Notes under the pieces: generated by a model | The model's input: only the letters and a program-made list of their open reading frames with translations | Told to the model about the DNA's origin: nothing | Databases searched by the model: none | Source of the DNA: Edaphobacter modestus | Lineage (GTDB): Bacteria > Acidobacteriota > Terriglobia > Terriglobales > Acidobacteriaceae | Assembly: GCF_004217555.1 (NCBI RefSeq) | Contig: NZ_SHKW01000001.1 | Location: 3,348,001-3,412,000 of the forward strand | Direction of reading: 5' to 3' | DNA length: 64,000 nt | Translations under genes and position numbers: made by a program | Part shown: in pieces, positions 42,231-51,986 of the stretch | Layout of the letters: each line of letters opens with the position of its first letter | Position numbering within the stretch: position 1 is the stretch's first letter

Positions 42231-43724
42231 ATGAACCTTCGCTACCTGCTCATCCTGTTCGCAACTGCAATCTCCGTCACGGCACATGCCGAGGTTGCAC
42301 TGCCAAAAATTTTCTCCAGCCACATGGTGCTTCAGCGCGACATGCCTGTTCACATCTGGGGTACGGCATTGCCGGGCGAACAGGTTGCGGTCTCTTTCCA
42401 TGGCAGTTCTGTTAGTGCGACCGCCGACAGGGCTGGCCGCTGGAGCGTCTACCTGCCGCCACAGCTTGCCGGTGGCCCCTTCTCCCTCACCGTGCGCGCC
42501 GCTAACACCGTTCAGCTCGACGACATCTTTCTCGGAGATCTCTGGTTTGCATCCGGTCAGTCGAATATGGAGATGCCTTTGGCAGGATTCTCCGGAGCCG
42601 ACCTCAAAGACTCCGAAAAGGAGATTGCCGCTGCCAACCACCCAGAGATCCGCCTGCTTCACGTGGCGCAGGACACTTCGGACTATCCCCTTGAAGACGT
42701 CAAAGGTGCGACGGGATGGTCGATCTGCACACCTGAAACTGCGCGCACCTTCTCCGCCGCAGCCTACTTCTTTGCTCGCGATCTCCAGCAACATCAGAAG
42801 GTCGCCATAGGCCTGATCGACTCAACGTGGGGCGGCACTCCCGCCGAGGCTTGGGTAAGTCTTACTGGAATCGCCGCCGATTCGTCGCTGATGCCCGTCT
42901 TTGCCGCTCGCGCTGATCGCATGGACCGCGAAAGCTCGGAACGACGCCTTGACCAGATCGACAAGCGGGCAAAGCTCGAAGGAAAGGGATCCACCTCGCC
43001 CCGCCCGTGGCATCCCGATCCCGCCTCATGGCAGCCTGCGGCGCTCTTCAACGCCATGGTTGCGCCCTTCACGCCGCTGCCCATCCGAGGCGTCATCTGG
43101 TATCAGGGCGAGAGCAACTCCAAGCTGAACACTGTCGAACTCTACAACCGGCTCTTCTCTTCGCTCATCCAGGACTGGCGCCGTCAATGGCGCCAGGGAG
43201 ACTTCCCTTTCCTCTTCGTGCAGATCTCCGCCTACGCCAGCACGCCGCAAGAGAACTGGGGGCTGCTGCGTGACGCTCAGCGCCGCACACTCTCACTCGC
43301 GAATACCGGAATGGCCGTTACCATCGACTCCGGCGATGAGCACAACGTCCATCCCGCGAAGAAACAGATCGTCGGCGAGAGACTTTCGCTGCTCGCACGC
43401 AAGATGGTCTACGGAGAACAGGTTGCCGCCTCGGGCCCTCTTTTTCGCTTGGCATATCCTGAGGGTGGAGCGATGCATGTGTGGTTCAACAACGCAGAGG
43501 GGCTCACCGCACAGGGAGCGCCCGAAGGCTTCGAGGTTGCGGGAGCCGATGGCAACTTCGTTGCAGCCAAGGCCCGTATCGAAGGCGACACCGTCGTCGC
43601 CAGCAGTCCTTCGGTTCCCGAACCGCGCTACGTTCGTTACGCCTGGCCGAACTTCCCGTCTGCGAACCTTTACAACGCAGCCGGCCTGCCTGCTTCTACC
43701 TTCACGTCGTATCCCGTGCCCTAA
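42231..43724 (+). CDS. Sialate O-acetylesterase (SGNH fold), exported
   Basis: 497 residues with a signal peptide (LLILFATAISVTAHA). The catalytic Ser block is LWFASGQSNMEMPL (Gly-Gln-Ser-Asn), followed by ATGWSICTPETARTFSAAAYFFARDL, GVIWYQGESN with the Gly/Asn elements, and a C-terminal AVTIDSGDEHNVHP with the catalytic Asp-x-x-His. The family removes 9-O-acetyl groups from sialic acid or acetyl groups from other glycans, such as plant polysaccharides. It is monocistronic and ends 4 bp from a convergent YIP1 gene. Confidence 0.88.
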   Translation: MNLRYLLILFATAISVTAHAEVALPKIFSSHMVLQRDMPVHIWGTALPGEQVAVSFHGSSVSATADRAGRWSVYLPPQLAGGPFSLTVRAANTVQLDDIFLGDLWFASGQSNMEMPLAGFSGADLKDSEKEIAAANHPEIRLLHVAQDTSDYPLEDVKGATGWSICTPETARTFSAAAYFFARDLQQHQKVAIGLIDSTWGGTPAEAWVSLTGIAADSSLMPVFAARADRMDRESSERRLDQIDKRAKLEGKGSTSPRPWHPDPASWQPAALFNAMVAPFTPLPIRGVIWYQGESNSKLNTVELYNRLFSSLIQDWRRQWRQGDFPFLFVQISAYASTPQENWGLLRDAQRRTLSLANTGMAVTIDSGDEHNVHPAKKQIVGERLSLLARKMVYGEQVAASGPLFRLAYPEGGAMHVWFNNAEGLTAQGAPEGFEVAGADGNFVAAKARIEGDTVVASSPSVPEPRYVRYAWPNFPSANLYNAAGLPASTFTSYPVP

Positions 43725-43728
43725 CGGT

Positions 43729-44478
43729 CTAACTGCTGGCAAATGCAATACAGGTCATTACGATCATTCCGAACAGCCACCAGCCAATTACAACCATCGC
43801 CGCCTTGCCTCGCGAGACTTTCGCGACGATCGCTGTTCCGATCACCAGGAGTGCGAGCACCCACAACCCAATTACATCGAAGAAGCTAAGGATCGTGCGC
43901 AGCCAGGGTGCTGCATCAGGCATGTAATACGCGAGATTCGTTCCTACCGGATTCTGCACGTTATAACTGTCGGTGTTCACACCGGCCATCAGCAGCACAA
44001 TTGCCAAGAGTCCACTTATCAAGCGGGGTAGCGAAGCATACATCCATACGGCGAACATCCGTCCGTATGTGGTCTGTGCTCCCAGGCCGAAGTTAAAGCT
44101 GGCCCAATACAGTAGCGCGCCGATCGCAACGAAGATCAGGATGAAGAGAAACGATCCATAGCTTGAGTATCGGTATCCCTTCGCCATGCCCTGGAGCCGC
44201 GCCGCTCTCTGTTCGGCAGTCAGATCATTGAAGGCGTCCGCCTGTTTCGGGTTTTGCTGGATCTGGACCTCCGCGACGCGGGCAAAGCCAACCTGCTTGT
44301 CGACAGCGACAGTAACGCCTAACGTAATGAGCAGCGCCAGGGCAAAAGGCAGCCACCACCTTGCGCTGCGAAGAATATCGGTGAACGTCTTCGTGGGCGC
44401 GACAAACACATCGACGACGCGCTCCACTTCACTCAGGCCCGTACTCTGCCCCGTTATGACGGCATCCTTCATGCGCAC
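43729..44478 (-). CDS. YIP1-family membrane protein
   Basis: 249 residues with about five membrane helices (WWLPFALALLITLGVTVAV; YSSYGSFLFILIFVAIGALLYW; LISGLLAIVLLMAGV; ILSFFDVIGLWVLALLVIG; AMVVIGWWLFGMIVMTCI). The cytoplasmic start VERVVDVFVAPTKTFTDILRSARW is typical of bacterial YIP1 proteins, whose role is unclear. A helical loop between the first two membrane segments is rich in Gln and Ala. It lies ~95 bp downstream of the ADOP gene on the same strand. Confidence 0.72.
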   Translation of the reverse strand: MRMKDAVITGQSTGLSEVERVVDVFVAPTKTFTDILRSARWWLPFALALLITLGVTVAVDKQVGFARVAEVQIQQNPKQADAFNDLTAEQRAARLQGMAKGYRYSSYGSFLFILIFVAIGALLYWASFNFGLGAQTTYGRMFAVWMYASLPRLISGLLAIVLLMAGVNTDSYNVQNPVGTNLAYYMPDAAPWLRTILSFFDVIGLWVLALLVIGTAIVAKVSRGKAAMVVIGWWLFGMIVMTCIAFASS

Positions 44479-44572
44479 TCCCCTGGCTCCACTGGAGCTA
44501 CACAGATCAGCGGAAAGATTTGTTGCCAGATTGTAGCCCGGAAGGCGTGGCCCGGAAACGAGATTTTACGTG

Positions 44573-47218
44573 TTATTCACTTCGCAGGGCCTCGGTTGGG
44601 TTCACCTGGGTAGCGGACCTGGCTGGGATCAAGGTAGCCATCAAAGCGACCAGAACCAGCAGGAGGGTCACACCTCCAAATGTCACCGGATCGTGCGGGC
44701 CGATATGAAAAAGCAGGCTCGACAACACACGCGAAGCAACAAGCGCCACCACCAGACCCACTACTGTCCCTGCAGCAATCAGTCGCAGGCTTTTGCCCAT
44801 CACCAATCGCAGAATATTGCCTTTGGTTGCCCCTAATGCCATGCGCACGCCGATCTCCTGCGTACGCTGTGCGACGAGAAAAGCGATTAATCCATAGAGT
44901 CCTATTACCGCCAGCACAAGCCCCGTCATAGCGAAGAAACCGACGAGCAAGGTTTCAAACCGATTCCGGGCCGCGATCTTGCTGACCCTCTCAGACAAGG
45001 TTTCGATGTTGACCGGAACCGTCGGATCAATCGCAATTACCCGAGTCCGCACCCATGGTTCCACAACGTCCGACGGAAGGGTCGTCTTAAGAACGACGTT
45101 CGAACCCCTGTCCCAATCTTCAGGCATGTTGCGTCTGAGCCGATAGTATTCAGGCTCATCTCCATCGGCCAGACCGCCGTTCTTCACATCGGCCGCGACT
45201 CCCACGACGGTATACCAGGGATTGTTCTCCGGCATCCATCCTGCCAATCGTAGCCGATGACCGATCGGGCTCTCACCGGGGAACATCCGGGCGGCCAACT
45301 TTTTACTCAGGACGAGGAAGTGATCTGCTGAGGTCAGCTCACCTTCGGTAAACCCTTCTCCCTGGACGATTGGAATATCCAGCGCGCGGAAATACTCCGG
45401 GGTGACCCAACGCCACGTAACCAGGCCGCCTGTTCCGCTTGTTGGTTTTGGCCTGCCATCCACCGCGATGGAAGCGTAAATCTGGTCGTGATGGTAACCG
45501 GCGGGTGGAAGCGAATCGCTCATGGCAAGCGCGGTTACGCCAGGACCGTATCTCAGCTCCCTTTGCAAATGTTGAAAGAACTCCATTCGTCGCTCTGCTG
45601 TCGGATAAGCTTTTTCTCCTAGCGAGAGGTTTACAGTTACAACATTCTCCACGCGCATTCCAAGTTGCTGATCCTGGAGTTTCAAAAAACTGCGGAACAG
45701 AAGCGCACCACCCACCAGCAGAATCATGCTTGCTGCAATCTGTACTCCAACCAACCACTGCCTCAGAAAGGCCGGCGCGGAGATCGACATCATGCGCCCG
45801 GCCAACGCCTGGGCTCGGGGTCTGCGCAGAGCGGGGACAAGTCCGAACAGAATGCCGCAGCAAAGAGCAAACGAAATCGTGAAGAGGATAATGCGCACAT
45901 CGATCTGAGCCTTGCTCAGGAATGGAATCCCTTCCGGTGCAGCCACAATAAAAAGCTTCAGCAGCAGCTTTGCGAACACACATCCCGCTACAGCCCCCGC
46001 CAAAGATAGAACAAGCGACTCCGTCAAAGCCTGGTACACGAGGCGGCCACGGCTCGCCCCCAATGCGGACCGGACAGCAAGCTCTCTTTCTCTCCCTACC
46101 CCACGCGCCATCAAGAGACTGGTTACGTTGGCACATGCGATCAGCAGGACCGCCATTACCAGTCCAAAGAGTACCCAGGCAACAAGCTGCACATCGTGCA
46201 TCTGCCGATCGCGAAGCGACCTTACCTGCAAGTGAACCTCTTTACGAAATGGAGCGGGTGCCAGTCTCAGCGAGTAATCGAACAACGGCTTCAACTCCTG
46301 TTTCGCCTGTTCGCTTGTTACTCCTGCCTTCAGTCGAGCAAAGGCCCACATCGGCTGTCCCGGATCTGCCTTCCGCTGGGCCGCTTCATCCAGCCCCTCA
46401 GGCATCATCACATCGAAGTCCTGGAGTCTTGGCATCTCGAAGCTTTGTGGAAGCACCCCAATCACACGAATCGACTGGCCATCGATATTCACCAGCTTTT
46501 CCAAAATGCTCGCGTCGCCACCGAAGCGGTTCTTCCATAGCTGATATGAGATCAGCGCTACCTTCGGCGCATGAGGACGATCCTCTTCCGCAGTAAAGTT
46601 ACGTCCAAGAACGAGACTGACTCCAAGAGTCGGAAGAAAGTTTGCTTCCACACGGGCGCAACTCAGACGCGCTGGACGTTCCTCCGTCAGGTCGCACGGA
46701 TTCACTCCTATCTCGGAGGTGAAAGCCTCAAACGGCCTCTGATTGTCGCGCCATTCATAATAAGAGCCACCCAGCATGAACTCCTGCGGCTCCACCGGAG
46801 CAACGAGCCCGACCGAAACAAGTTGATCGGCATGGCCATAAGGCAGAGAGCGAAACAGGATTGGATCGACGACACTGAAGACTGCGGCGGTCGTTCCAAT
46901 TCCAAGCATGAGGGTCAAGACAACGGTGACCGTAAACGTCGGATTGCGGCGAAACCCGCGGAGAGCATATCGCAGGTCCTGCAGGAGCCTCTCCATCCTG
47001 AAGCCAGGACGACTTTCCCGACACTCGTCCTTCGATCTCTCCACGCCGCCAAACGCAATCATCGCCTGTCGGCGAGCCTCCTGCGGCGTCATCCCCGCGG
47101 CGATGTTTTCCTCCGTCTGCCGATCGAGATGAAATACAAGCTCCTCGTCCAGTTCGGCATTCTCCCTCCCGAAAAGCAACCTGCGAAGACGGACCCTCCA
47201 TGCCCTGAACAGTTCCAT
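44573..47218 (-). CDS. ABC transporter permease of the ADOP family (MacB/FtsX-like)
   Basis: 881 residues. An N-terminal acidobacterial leader domain (FGRENAELDEELVFHLDRQ; AGMTPQEARRQAMIAFGGVE) precedes two FtsX-MacB units, each with one helix, a large periplasmic loop and three helices: first unit RRNPTFTVTVVLTLMLGIG..., and second QWLVGVQIAASMILLVGGALLFRSFL. The C-terminal end is LLVLVALMATLIPARSATQVNPTEALRSE. No ATPase is encoded beside it. These orphan permeases are abundant in acidobacteria, usually beside a PadR gene, as here (3 bp upstream). Substrate unknown. Confidence 0.93.
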   Translation of the reverse strand: MELFRAWRVRLRRLLFGRENAELDEELVFHLDRQTEENIAAGMTPQEARRQAMIAFGGVERSKDECRESRPGFRMERLLQDLRYALRGFRRNPTFTVTVVLTLMLGIGTTAAVFSVVDPILFRSLPYGHADQLVSVGLVAPVEPQEFMLGGSYYEWRDNQRPFEAFTSEIGVNPCDLTEERPARLSCARVEANFLPTLGVSLVLGRNFTAEEDRPHAPKVALISYQLWKNRFGGDASILEKLVNIDGQSIRVIGVLPQSFEMPRLQDFDVMMPEGLDEAAQRKADPGQPMWAFARLKAGVTSEQAKQELKPLFDYSLRLAPAPFRKEVHLQVRSLRDRQMHDVQLVAWVLFGLVMAVLLIACANVTSLLMARGVGRERELAVRSALGASRGRLVYQALTESLVLSLAGAVAGCVFAKLLLKLFIVAAPEGIPFLSKAQIDVRIILFTISFALCCGILFGLVPALRRPRAQALAGRMMSISAPAFLRQWLVGVQIAASMILLVGGALLFRSFLKLQDQQLGMRVENVVTVNLSLGEKAYPTAERRMEFFQHLQRELRYGPGVTALAMSDSLPPAGYHHDQIYASIAVDGRPKPTSGTGGLVTWRWVTPEYFRALDIPIVQGEGFTEGELTSADHFLVLSKKLAARMFPGESPIGHRLRLAGWMPENNPWYTVVGVAADVKNGGLADGDEPEYYRLRRNMPEDWDRGSNVVLKTTLPSDVVEPWVRTRVIAIDPTVPVNIETLSERVSKIAARNRFETLLVGFFAMTGLVLAVIGLYGLIAFLVAQRTQEIGVRMALGATKGNILRLVMGKSLRLIAAGTVVGLVVALVASRVLSSLLFHIGPHDPVTFGGVTLLLVLVALMATLIPARSATQVNPTEALRSE

Positions 47219-47221
47219 CGC

Positions 47222-47551
47222 TCACGCTCCCTTCAGAACGAGTGCAATCGCTGCGGTCAGACGTTCCCAATTCTTCAACTCCGCTTCGAGCTGTTTTTTT
47301 CCAGCCTTCGTCAGCGAGTAAAACTTTGCCCTTCGATTATTCTCCGACTCCCCCCACTCCGCCTGAATCCAGCCTCTGTACTCTAACCGGTGCAGCGCGG
47401 GATAAAGCGAGCCCTGCCCGATCTGCAAAACCTCCCGCGAGACCTGCTGGATACGCTGCGCGATGCCCCACCCATGCATAGGCTGGAGGGAAAGCGACCT
47501 CAGAATGAGTAAATCAAGTGTTCCTTGCAAGAGATCGGACGGGGGTGGCAT
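47222..47551 (-). CDS. PadR-family transcriptional regulator
   Basis: 109 residues from ATG 47551, chosen because GAGGAG lies just upstream; a start 8 codons earlier is also open. Winged-helix motif: LLQGTLDLLILRSLSLQPMHGWGIAQRIQQVS, then GSLYPALHRLEYRGWIQAEWGESENNRRAKFYSLT, then a C-terminal dimerisation helix. This is the standard regulator preceding ADOP genes in acidobacteria and probably represses the pair. Confidence 0.92.
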   Translation of the reverse strand: MPPPSDLLQGTLDLLILRSLSLQPMHGWGIAQRIQQVSREVLQIGQGSLYPALHRLEYRGWIQAEWGESENNRRAKFYSLTKAGKKQLEAELKNWERLTAAIALVLKGA

Positions 47552-47619
47552 TGCACTCCTCTCGACATTCGACAACAGAATGATCCCGACTCTTGTCGAA
47601 TGTCAAGGGGAAGTGTTCT

Positions 47620-48114
47620 TTATTCCACTACGATGAGGATCTGGCCCGCACTCACGGTCGCATCCACCGCTACCGCCACCTTTGCGATGCGGCCTGCCTT
47701 CGGAACCTTCAGCTCGTTCTGCATCTTCATGGCCTCAATCACGACTACGCCTTGCTGTTCCACCACTTCGTCGCCTTCACTCACCAATACACGCACTACA
47801 CGTCCCGGCATCGGAGCCTTCACCGCGCGCGGGCCTGTCGCTCCATCTTCCTTCCCCCGGCGTCCACGCAGAGAGCGCGGATCGTCCACAACAAATTCGT
47901 AGCGACAGCCCGCGATCACGACAGCATCCCCATCGAGAACGCATCGATACTGACGCCCGTCAACGAGGAGGGAGAGAACTCCGGCCTCCACCGTGCGCAC
48001 ATCTACCTCTATCGCTTGTCCATCCACGGCGCAGCCAAGAACTCCAGCGTCCGCCAGATTTGCTGGCAAATCCACACGCCGTTTCCTGCCCTCGACCTCC
48101 ACCCATAGGGTCAT
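47620..48114 (-). CDS. Biotin carboxyl carrier (biotinyl domain) protein
   Basis: 164 residues from an ATG that overlaps the accC stop (ATGA). The C-terminal ~70 residues form the biotinyl domain (VKAPMPGRVVRVLVSEGDEVVEQQG) with the biotin Lys in IEAMKMQNEL. The N-terminal half is a beta-rich segment of the kind found in the biotin-containing subunit of acyl-CoA carboxylases, not the short AccB form. With the AccC-like protein it would make the biotin carboxylase half; no carboxyltransferase is nearby. Confidence 0.88.
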   Translation of the reverse strand: MTLWVEVEGRKRRVDLPANLADAGVLGCAVDGQAIEVDVRTVEAGVLSLLVDGRQYRCVLDGDAVVIAGCRYEFVVDDPRSLRGRRGKEDGATGPRAVKAPMPGRVVRVLVSEGDEVVEQQGVVVIEAMKMQNELKVPKAGRIAKVAVAVDATVSAGQILIVVE

Positions 48115-49604
48115 GCGCGGAGCCCTTCCCCACGTCCCGCGACCGTCCATCGACTCGTCGGAACCGAAATCGGAGAGGCAGCACCGTCCTTTCGCACCGC
48201 AGCAAATAGCGCTGCTGTCAATGCGATCACATCTTCCGGCACATTCGCCTGTTCCTTTGTTTCAGGACGAGCCAGTAGCCGCTCCAGATAGCCGGTGTCG
48301 ATCTCCGCGGTACGGAAACCGTCGTCGAGCAGGATCCGGCGGAACAAGCCAATATTCGTACGGATGCCACCGACCACATACTCATCGAGAGCGCACAGCA
48401 TTCGCGCAATGGCTGCCTGGCGGGTTTCACCGTAGGTTACGAGCTTCGACAGCATCGGGTCATACTCGAGAGGTACGGTCCATCCTTCATAGACACCGCA
48501 ATCCTCACGTACTCCCGGGCCACCCGGCTGCACCAGACGCGTGATCTTTCCCGGAGACGGAAGAAAGTTGTTCTCCGGATCCTCTGCGTAGATTCTGCAT
48601 TCAATCGCGTGCCCGCGAAGTTGAATCTCTTCCTGCTTCACCCCGAGCGTCTCTCCCATCGCGACGCGAAGCTGCATCTGGACCAGATCGAGCCCTGTGA
48701 TGAGCTCAGTCACGGGATGCTCCACCTGCAAACGCGTATTCATCTCGAGAAAATAAAAGTCCCGCTCAGCATCTACCAGAAACTCCACCGTTCCTGCATT
48801 CACATACCCCGCGGAAAGCGCTAGCCGGACAGCGGCCTCACCCATCCGGCGCCGCAGGTCCTCGCCCACAATCGCAGATGGCGCTTCTTCAATCACTTTC
48901 TGGTGGCGCCGCTGCACCGAACACTCCCGCTCACCCAGATAGACGCAGTTGCCGTGCATATCTGCCAGTACCTGGATCTCGATATGACGCGGCCGCTCGA
49001 TCAGCTTCTCAAGGTAGACCTCTCCTGAGCCAAAGCTTCGTTCGGCTTCGCTGCTCGCCGCCATATACGCTGCAGGAAGCTCCGCCTCGGTAAAGACCGC
49101 GCGCATTCCCTTTCCACCGCCACCGGCCGCCGCCTTCAGCATCACCGGATATCCGATCTGCGCGGCGACTCCAACCGCTTCATCAACCGTCGCGAGGCCC
49201 TTCACGCTTCCCGGGACCCGAGGCATCTGCGCAGCATCTGCGGCCTGCCGTGCCTTCGTTTTCGAGCCCAACGCTCGCATCGCACTGGCTGGTGGGCCGA
49301 TAAAGGTCACTCCTGCCATCTCACAGGCCTCTGCGAAAGCGGGGTTCTCGGAAAGAAAGCCGTATCCTGGATGAATCGCATCGGCCCCCACGCGCCCTGC
49401 AACCTCCAGAATGAGATCCCCGCGTAGGTAGCTCTCCGCAGCCGGCCCCGGGCCCAACCGGTACGCCTCATCAGCATGCGAGACATGAAGAGCTGCTCGG
49501 TCCACATCCGAGTACACCGCCACTGTTGCCAGGCCCATCTCGCGACACGAGCGCATCACCCTTACCGCAATCTCACCCCGATTTGCAATCAACACTTTTT
49601 TCAT
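48111..49604 (-). CDS. accC: Biotin carboxylase (AccC-like, acyl-CoA carboxylase subunit)
   Basis: 497 residues. It carboxylates biotin using ATP and bicarbonate. Motifs: KKVLIANRGEIAVRVMR, GYGFLSENPAFAEAC, the ATP-grasp loop KAAAGGGGKGMR, ERECSVQRRHQKVIEEAPS and FLEMNTRLQVEHPVTE. The coupled biotin carrier after it suggests a propionyl-, methylcrotonyl- or generic acyl-CoA carboxylase instead of the classical acetyl-CoA enzyme; the sequence alone does not separate them. Confidence 0.92.
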   Translation of the reverse strand: MKKVLIANRGEIAVRVMRSCREMGLATVAVYSDVDRAALHVSHADEAYRLGPGPAAESYLRGDLILEVAGRVGADAIHPGYGFLSENPAFAEACEMAGVTFIGPPASAMRALGSKTKARQAADAAQMPRVPGSVKGLATVDEAVGVAAQIGYPVMLKAAAGGGGKGMRAVFTEAELPAAYMAASSEAERSFGSGEVYLEKLIERPRHIEIQVLADMHGNCVYLGERECSVQRRHQKVIEEAPSAIVGEDLRRRMGEAAVRLALSAGYVNAGTVEFLVDAERDFYFLEMNTRLQVEHPVTELITGLDLVQMQLRVAMGETLGVKQEEIQLRGHAIECRIYAEDPENNFLPSPGKITRLVQPGGPGVREDCGVYEGWTVPLEYDPMLSKLVTYGETRQAAIARMLCALDEYVVGGIRTNIGLFRRILLDDGFRTAEIDTGYLERLLARPETKEQANVPEDVIALTAALFAAVRKDGAASPISVPTSRWTVAGRGEGLRA

Positions 49605-49703
49605 AGTCGCAACAAGCCGCCATTTTACCGGGCCACAGAGATCCGTCCAAATGTTTGCTCAAGACGAGATAGCTTAGGCAACAGAGCAAGCAAAGACAAA
49701 AAG

Positions 49704-49730
49704 AAGAGCCTCCCGCTGTGGGAGGCTCTT
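49704..49730 (-). terminator. Terminator of the Sec/TonB-Exb/TPR block
   Basis: AAGAGCCTCCC (49704-49714) pairs with GGGAGGCTCTT (49720-49730). Read on the minus strand the stem is followed by CTTTTTGTC, so it ends the TPR lipoprotein message. Confidence 0.85.
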
Positions 49731-49751
49731 TGCTCTTCGAAGGACCAGCGG

Positions 49752-50573
49752 CTACTGCATCGTTACGCCACCCTGGGTCTTCTCTTCTTTCTTCTTCTCG
49801 TTTTCCTTGCGGGCGCCCATGGCCTTCTGGCTCCACTCGTCGGCCTTGGCCAGGTCATCCTTGCGGGCGCTGTCATTGCCGCACTCAAGATCGGCCTGAC
49901 GACGATACGTAAGATTGAGATACTGCATGGCATCGTCATAGGTCTTATTCACCTCGACAGCCTTTTGCAGATACTGCAAGCCCTCGGTGACCAACGCCGT
50001 GTTCGCGTCCTTCAACTTCTGGCACGACGCCTTACTCATCTTCACGTTGCCATTACCGTCGTCGGTCAGGCCATCCGCGGCAAGTATGGTCTGCGCGTTT
50101 TTGTACGCCTGAATCCAGTCCACAACGCCGATGGTGTAGTGCGCCTCAGCGTCATTCGAGTCGAGAGCGATCACCTTCTTCTGGTATTCCTTGGCCAGTT
50201 CGAACTTCTTCGTATTGAAGTTGATCGAAGCGATCTGCTTCAACGCGCCGACGTCATTGGGATCCTTTGCCAATACGGCCTGGAAGCCGTCCATCGCCTT
50301 CTGCGCCAGCGCCAGATTCTCTGGCGTATCTAGGTTCGGGACCACCTGATACGAATACGCAGTGGCGAGATAAAGCTTGGCCTGCTCGTAGCCGGGATCC
50401 AGCTCGATTGCGGTCTGAAAGTGGTTAACCGCCTCTTCATAGCGTGCGTTCTTGAACGCTTGCACGCCCTTCGTCAGCTGGTCACGCGCCTTCAGGCGAT
50501 TGCACCCGGTAACAGAACTAAGCATCAGCGCCAGCAGAGCGGCCGTAACCGGGATCCGTGCGGTCAATTTCAT
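49752..50573 (-). CDS. TPR-repeat lipoprotein
   Basis: 273 residues. The N-terminal signal ends in a lipobox (MLSSVTGC). TPR-like helix pairs follow: ARDQLTKGVQAFKNARYEEAVNHFQTAIELDPG, AQKAMDGFQAVLAKDPND, KKFELAKEYQKKVIALDSND and EGLQYLQKAVEVNKTYDDAMQYL. The C-terminus is charged (RKENEKKKEEK). It follows the ExbB/ExbD genes across acidobacteria and could be an envelope scaffold. It is the last gene before the terminator at 49704. Confidence 0.85.
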   Translation of the reverse strand: MKLTARIPVTAALLALMLSSVTGCNRLKARDQLTKGVQAFKNARYEEAVNHFQTAIELDPGYEQAKLYLATAYSYQVVPNLDTPENLALAQKAMDGFQAVLAKDPNDVGALKQIASINFNTKKFELAKEYQKKVIALDSNDAEAHYTIGVVDWIQAYKNAQTILAADGLTDDGNGNVKMSKASCQKLKDANTALVTEGLQYLQKAVEVNKTYDDAMQYLNLTYRRQADLECGNDSARKDDLAKADEWSQKAMGARKENEKKKEEKTQGGVTMQ

Positions 50574-50813
50574 GGGACGTGATATCTCCTTCAGGTGGGC
50601 GCGTATATGATCTGTGGACGGAATTTAGTGAAACGAAAATTTATGCTTGCCGATTGATTGTAATGGTATACCGCCCTGTGTGACCAGTGGCGGATGTTCT
50701 ATTCCATGCAATTCTTCAGAATATTGTTCTAGCTTGAAGCAAATCCTTTGGAGAGCGGACTCAGCAGGGAAAGCTCCAAAGATCGAAATCGTCTTCCTGC
50801 AAAGGCAAACGAA

Positions 50814-50846
50814 TCGGGCGGCCGCGCTTGTGGCCGGACCGCCCGA
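50814..50846 (-). terminator. Hairpin downstream of the second exbD
   Basis: TCGGGCGG (50814-50821) pairs with CCGCCCGA (50839-50846) around a 17-base loop, with ATTCGTTTGCC following on the minus strand. It could reduce read-through from exbD into the TPR gene. The rest of the 304-bp gap (50574-50877) shows no gene. Confidence 0.5.
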
Positions 50847-50877
50847 AACAATACTTGGTATGCGACCAGACTAAATC

Positions 50878-51315
50878 TTACTGTCCTGCTTCAACCCGCG
50901 GTGTGATCAGACCGATATTGTCGACCCCAGCCTGATGGCCGAAGTCGATGACCTCAGCAACCTTGCTGAAGTCCAGGTCTTTATCACCCTTGACGAACAT
51001 TACTTTCTCTTGACGAGCCGTAAAAATCTCAACCAGCTTGGGTTCGACGTCCTGCTTGTTGAAAGAGGTGTCGTTGATCTTATACGAAGGCGCGCCTGCA
51101 CCGTTAGAGAGAACCTGCACCACAATGGTGCGGTCATTTGGCGTATCGTTGGTTTTATTCTTTGGTGGCTGTGGCACCAGTGTATCCAGTCCCTTCGGGG
51201 TTACCGGTACGATCACCATGAAGATGATCAGCAGCACCAACAGCACATCGATCATCGGCGTTACATTTATTTCAGACATCGCTCCGCCGTGACTTCCACC
51301 ACCGCCCATTCCCAT
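50878..51315 (-). CDS. exbD: ExbD/TolR-family biopolymer transport protein (second copy)
   Basis: 145 residues. One N-terminal membrane helix (MIDVLLVLLIIFMVIVPV) with the essential Asp in the NVTPMIDVLLVLLIIF motif, then a periplasmic domain (DRTIVVQVLSNGAGAPSYKIND; KVMFVKGDKDLDFSKVAEVIDFGHQAG). It works with ExbB to turn proton flow into TonB movement. The start is Gly-rich. It is the second of two ExbD-like genes and lies 52 bp after the first. Confidence 0.92.
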   Translation of the reverse strand: MGMGGGGSHGGAMSEINVTPMIDVLLVLLIIFMVIVPVTPKGLDTLVPQPPKNKTNDTPNDRTIVVQVLSNGAGAPSYKINDTSFNKQDVEPKLVEIFTARQEKVMFVKGDKDLDFSKVAEVIDFGHQAGVDNIGLITPRVEAGQ

Positions 51316-51367
51316 AGCAAACCTCCTTCATTACACCGGTCTGCGCCTCGGCAGATCCGTAAAATCT

Positions 51368-51814
51368 TTACTTTTTCGTCGTTACGGGCTCAGCCTGCTC
51401 ACGCTTCTCCGTAAGTAGACCAAGCTGGCTAACTCCCGCCGCTCGCACGCCGTCTACAGCATCCATCACCTTACCGTAGTTGGCTCGGGCATCGGCGCGC
51501 ATAAAGACCTGCTTATTGGTCTTGTTCTCGAGCTTCGCCGAGATCTTCGGACCAAGATCGTCCAACGAAACCTTGTCGCCACCAAGGAAGGTCGTGCCAT
51601 CGCGAGTAACTGCGATCGTGACCGCATCTTCCTTGTTCGCGTCTTCCATCACTGTGGCCGAATCGGTCTTCGGAAGGTCGACGTTTACCTTGTTGTTCAA
51701 CATGGGAGTAATAACCATGAAGATGATCAACAGCACCAACATAACGTCCACCATCGGCGTAACGTTGATGTTGGAGTTGACCTTACTCCCTTCGTTCCGC
51801 GTTGCCATCGCCAT
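51368..51814 (-). CDS. exbD: ExbD/TolR-family biopolymer transport protein (first copy)
   Basis: 148 residues with INVTPMVDVMLVLLIIFMVITPML as the single membrane segment and proton-path Asp, and the periplasmic tail LENKTNKQVFMRADARANYGKVMDAVDGVRAAG. It differs clearly from the downstream copy, so the two may form a heteromeric ExbD pair. It lies 172 bp after the ExbB gene; that gap holds no gene. Confidence 0.92.
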   Translation of the reverse strand: MAMATRNEGSKVNSNINVTPMVDVMLVLLIIFMVITPMLNNKVNVDLPKTDSATVMEDANKEDAVTIAVTRDGTTFLGGDKVSLDDLGPKISAKLENKTNKQVFMRADARANYGKVMDAVDGVRAAGVSQLGLLTEKREQAEPVTTKK

Positions 51815-51986
51815 ATTTCTACACTCCGTCCGGCTTCGCCGTATTCACGTTCCTGCGATCGACCTGCCGCTGACTTTGACTCGATTCCTCCGGATACCCA
51901 TCACCTGGGGGCATCCGGAGGGTCTTCGAGCTGTCATTCTCGCAGGATGTTCTTCGGTCCTTCAACTTCCAAGGGAAGTCCGGGGA

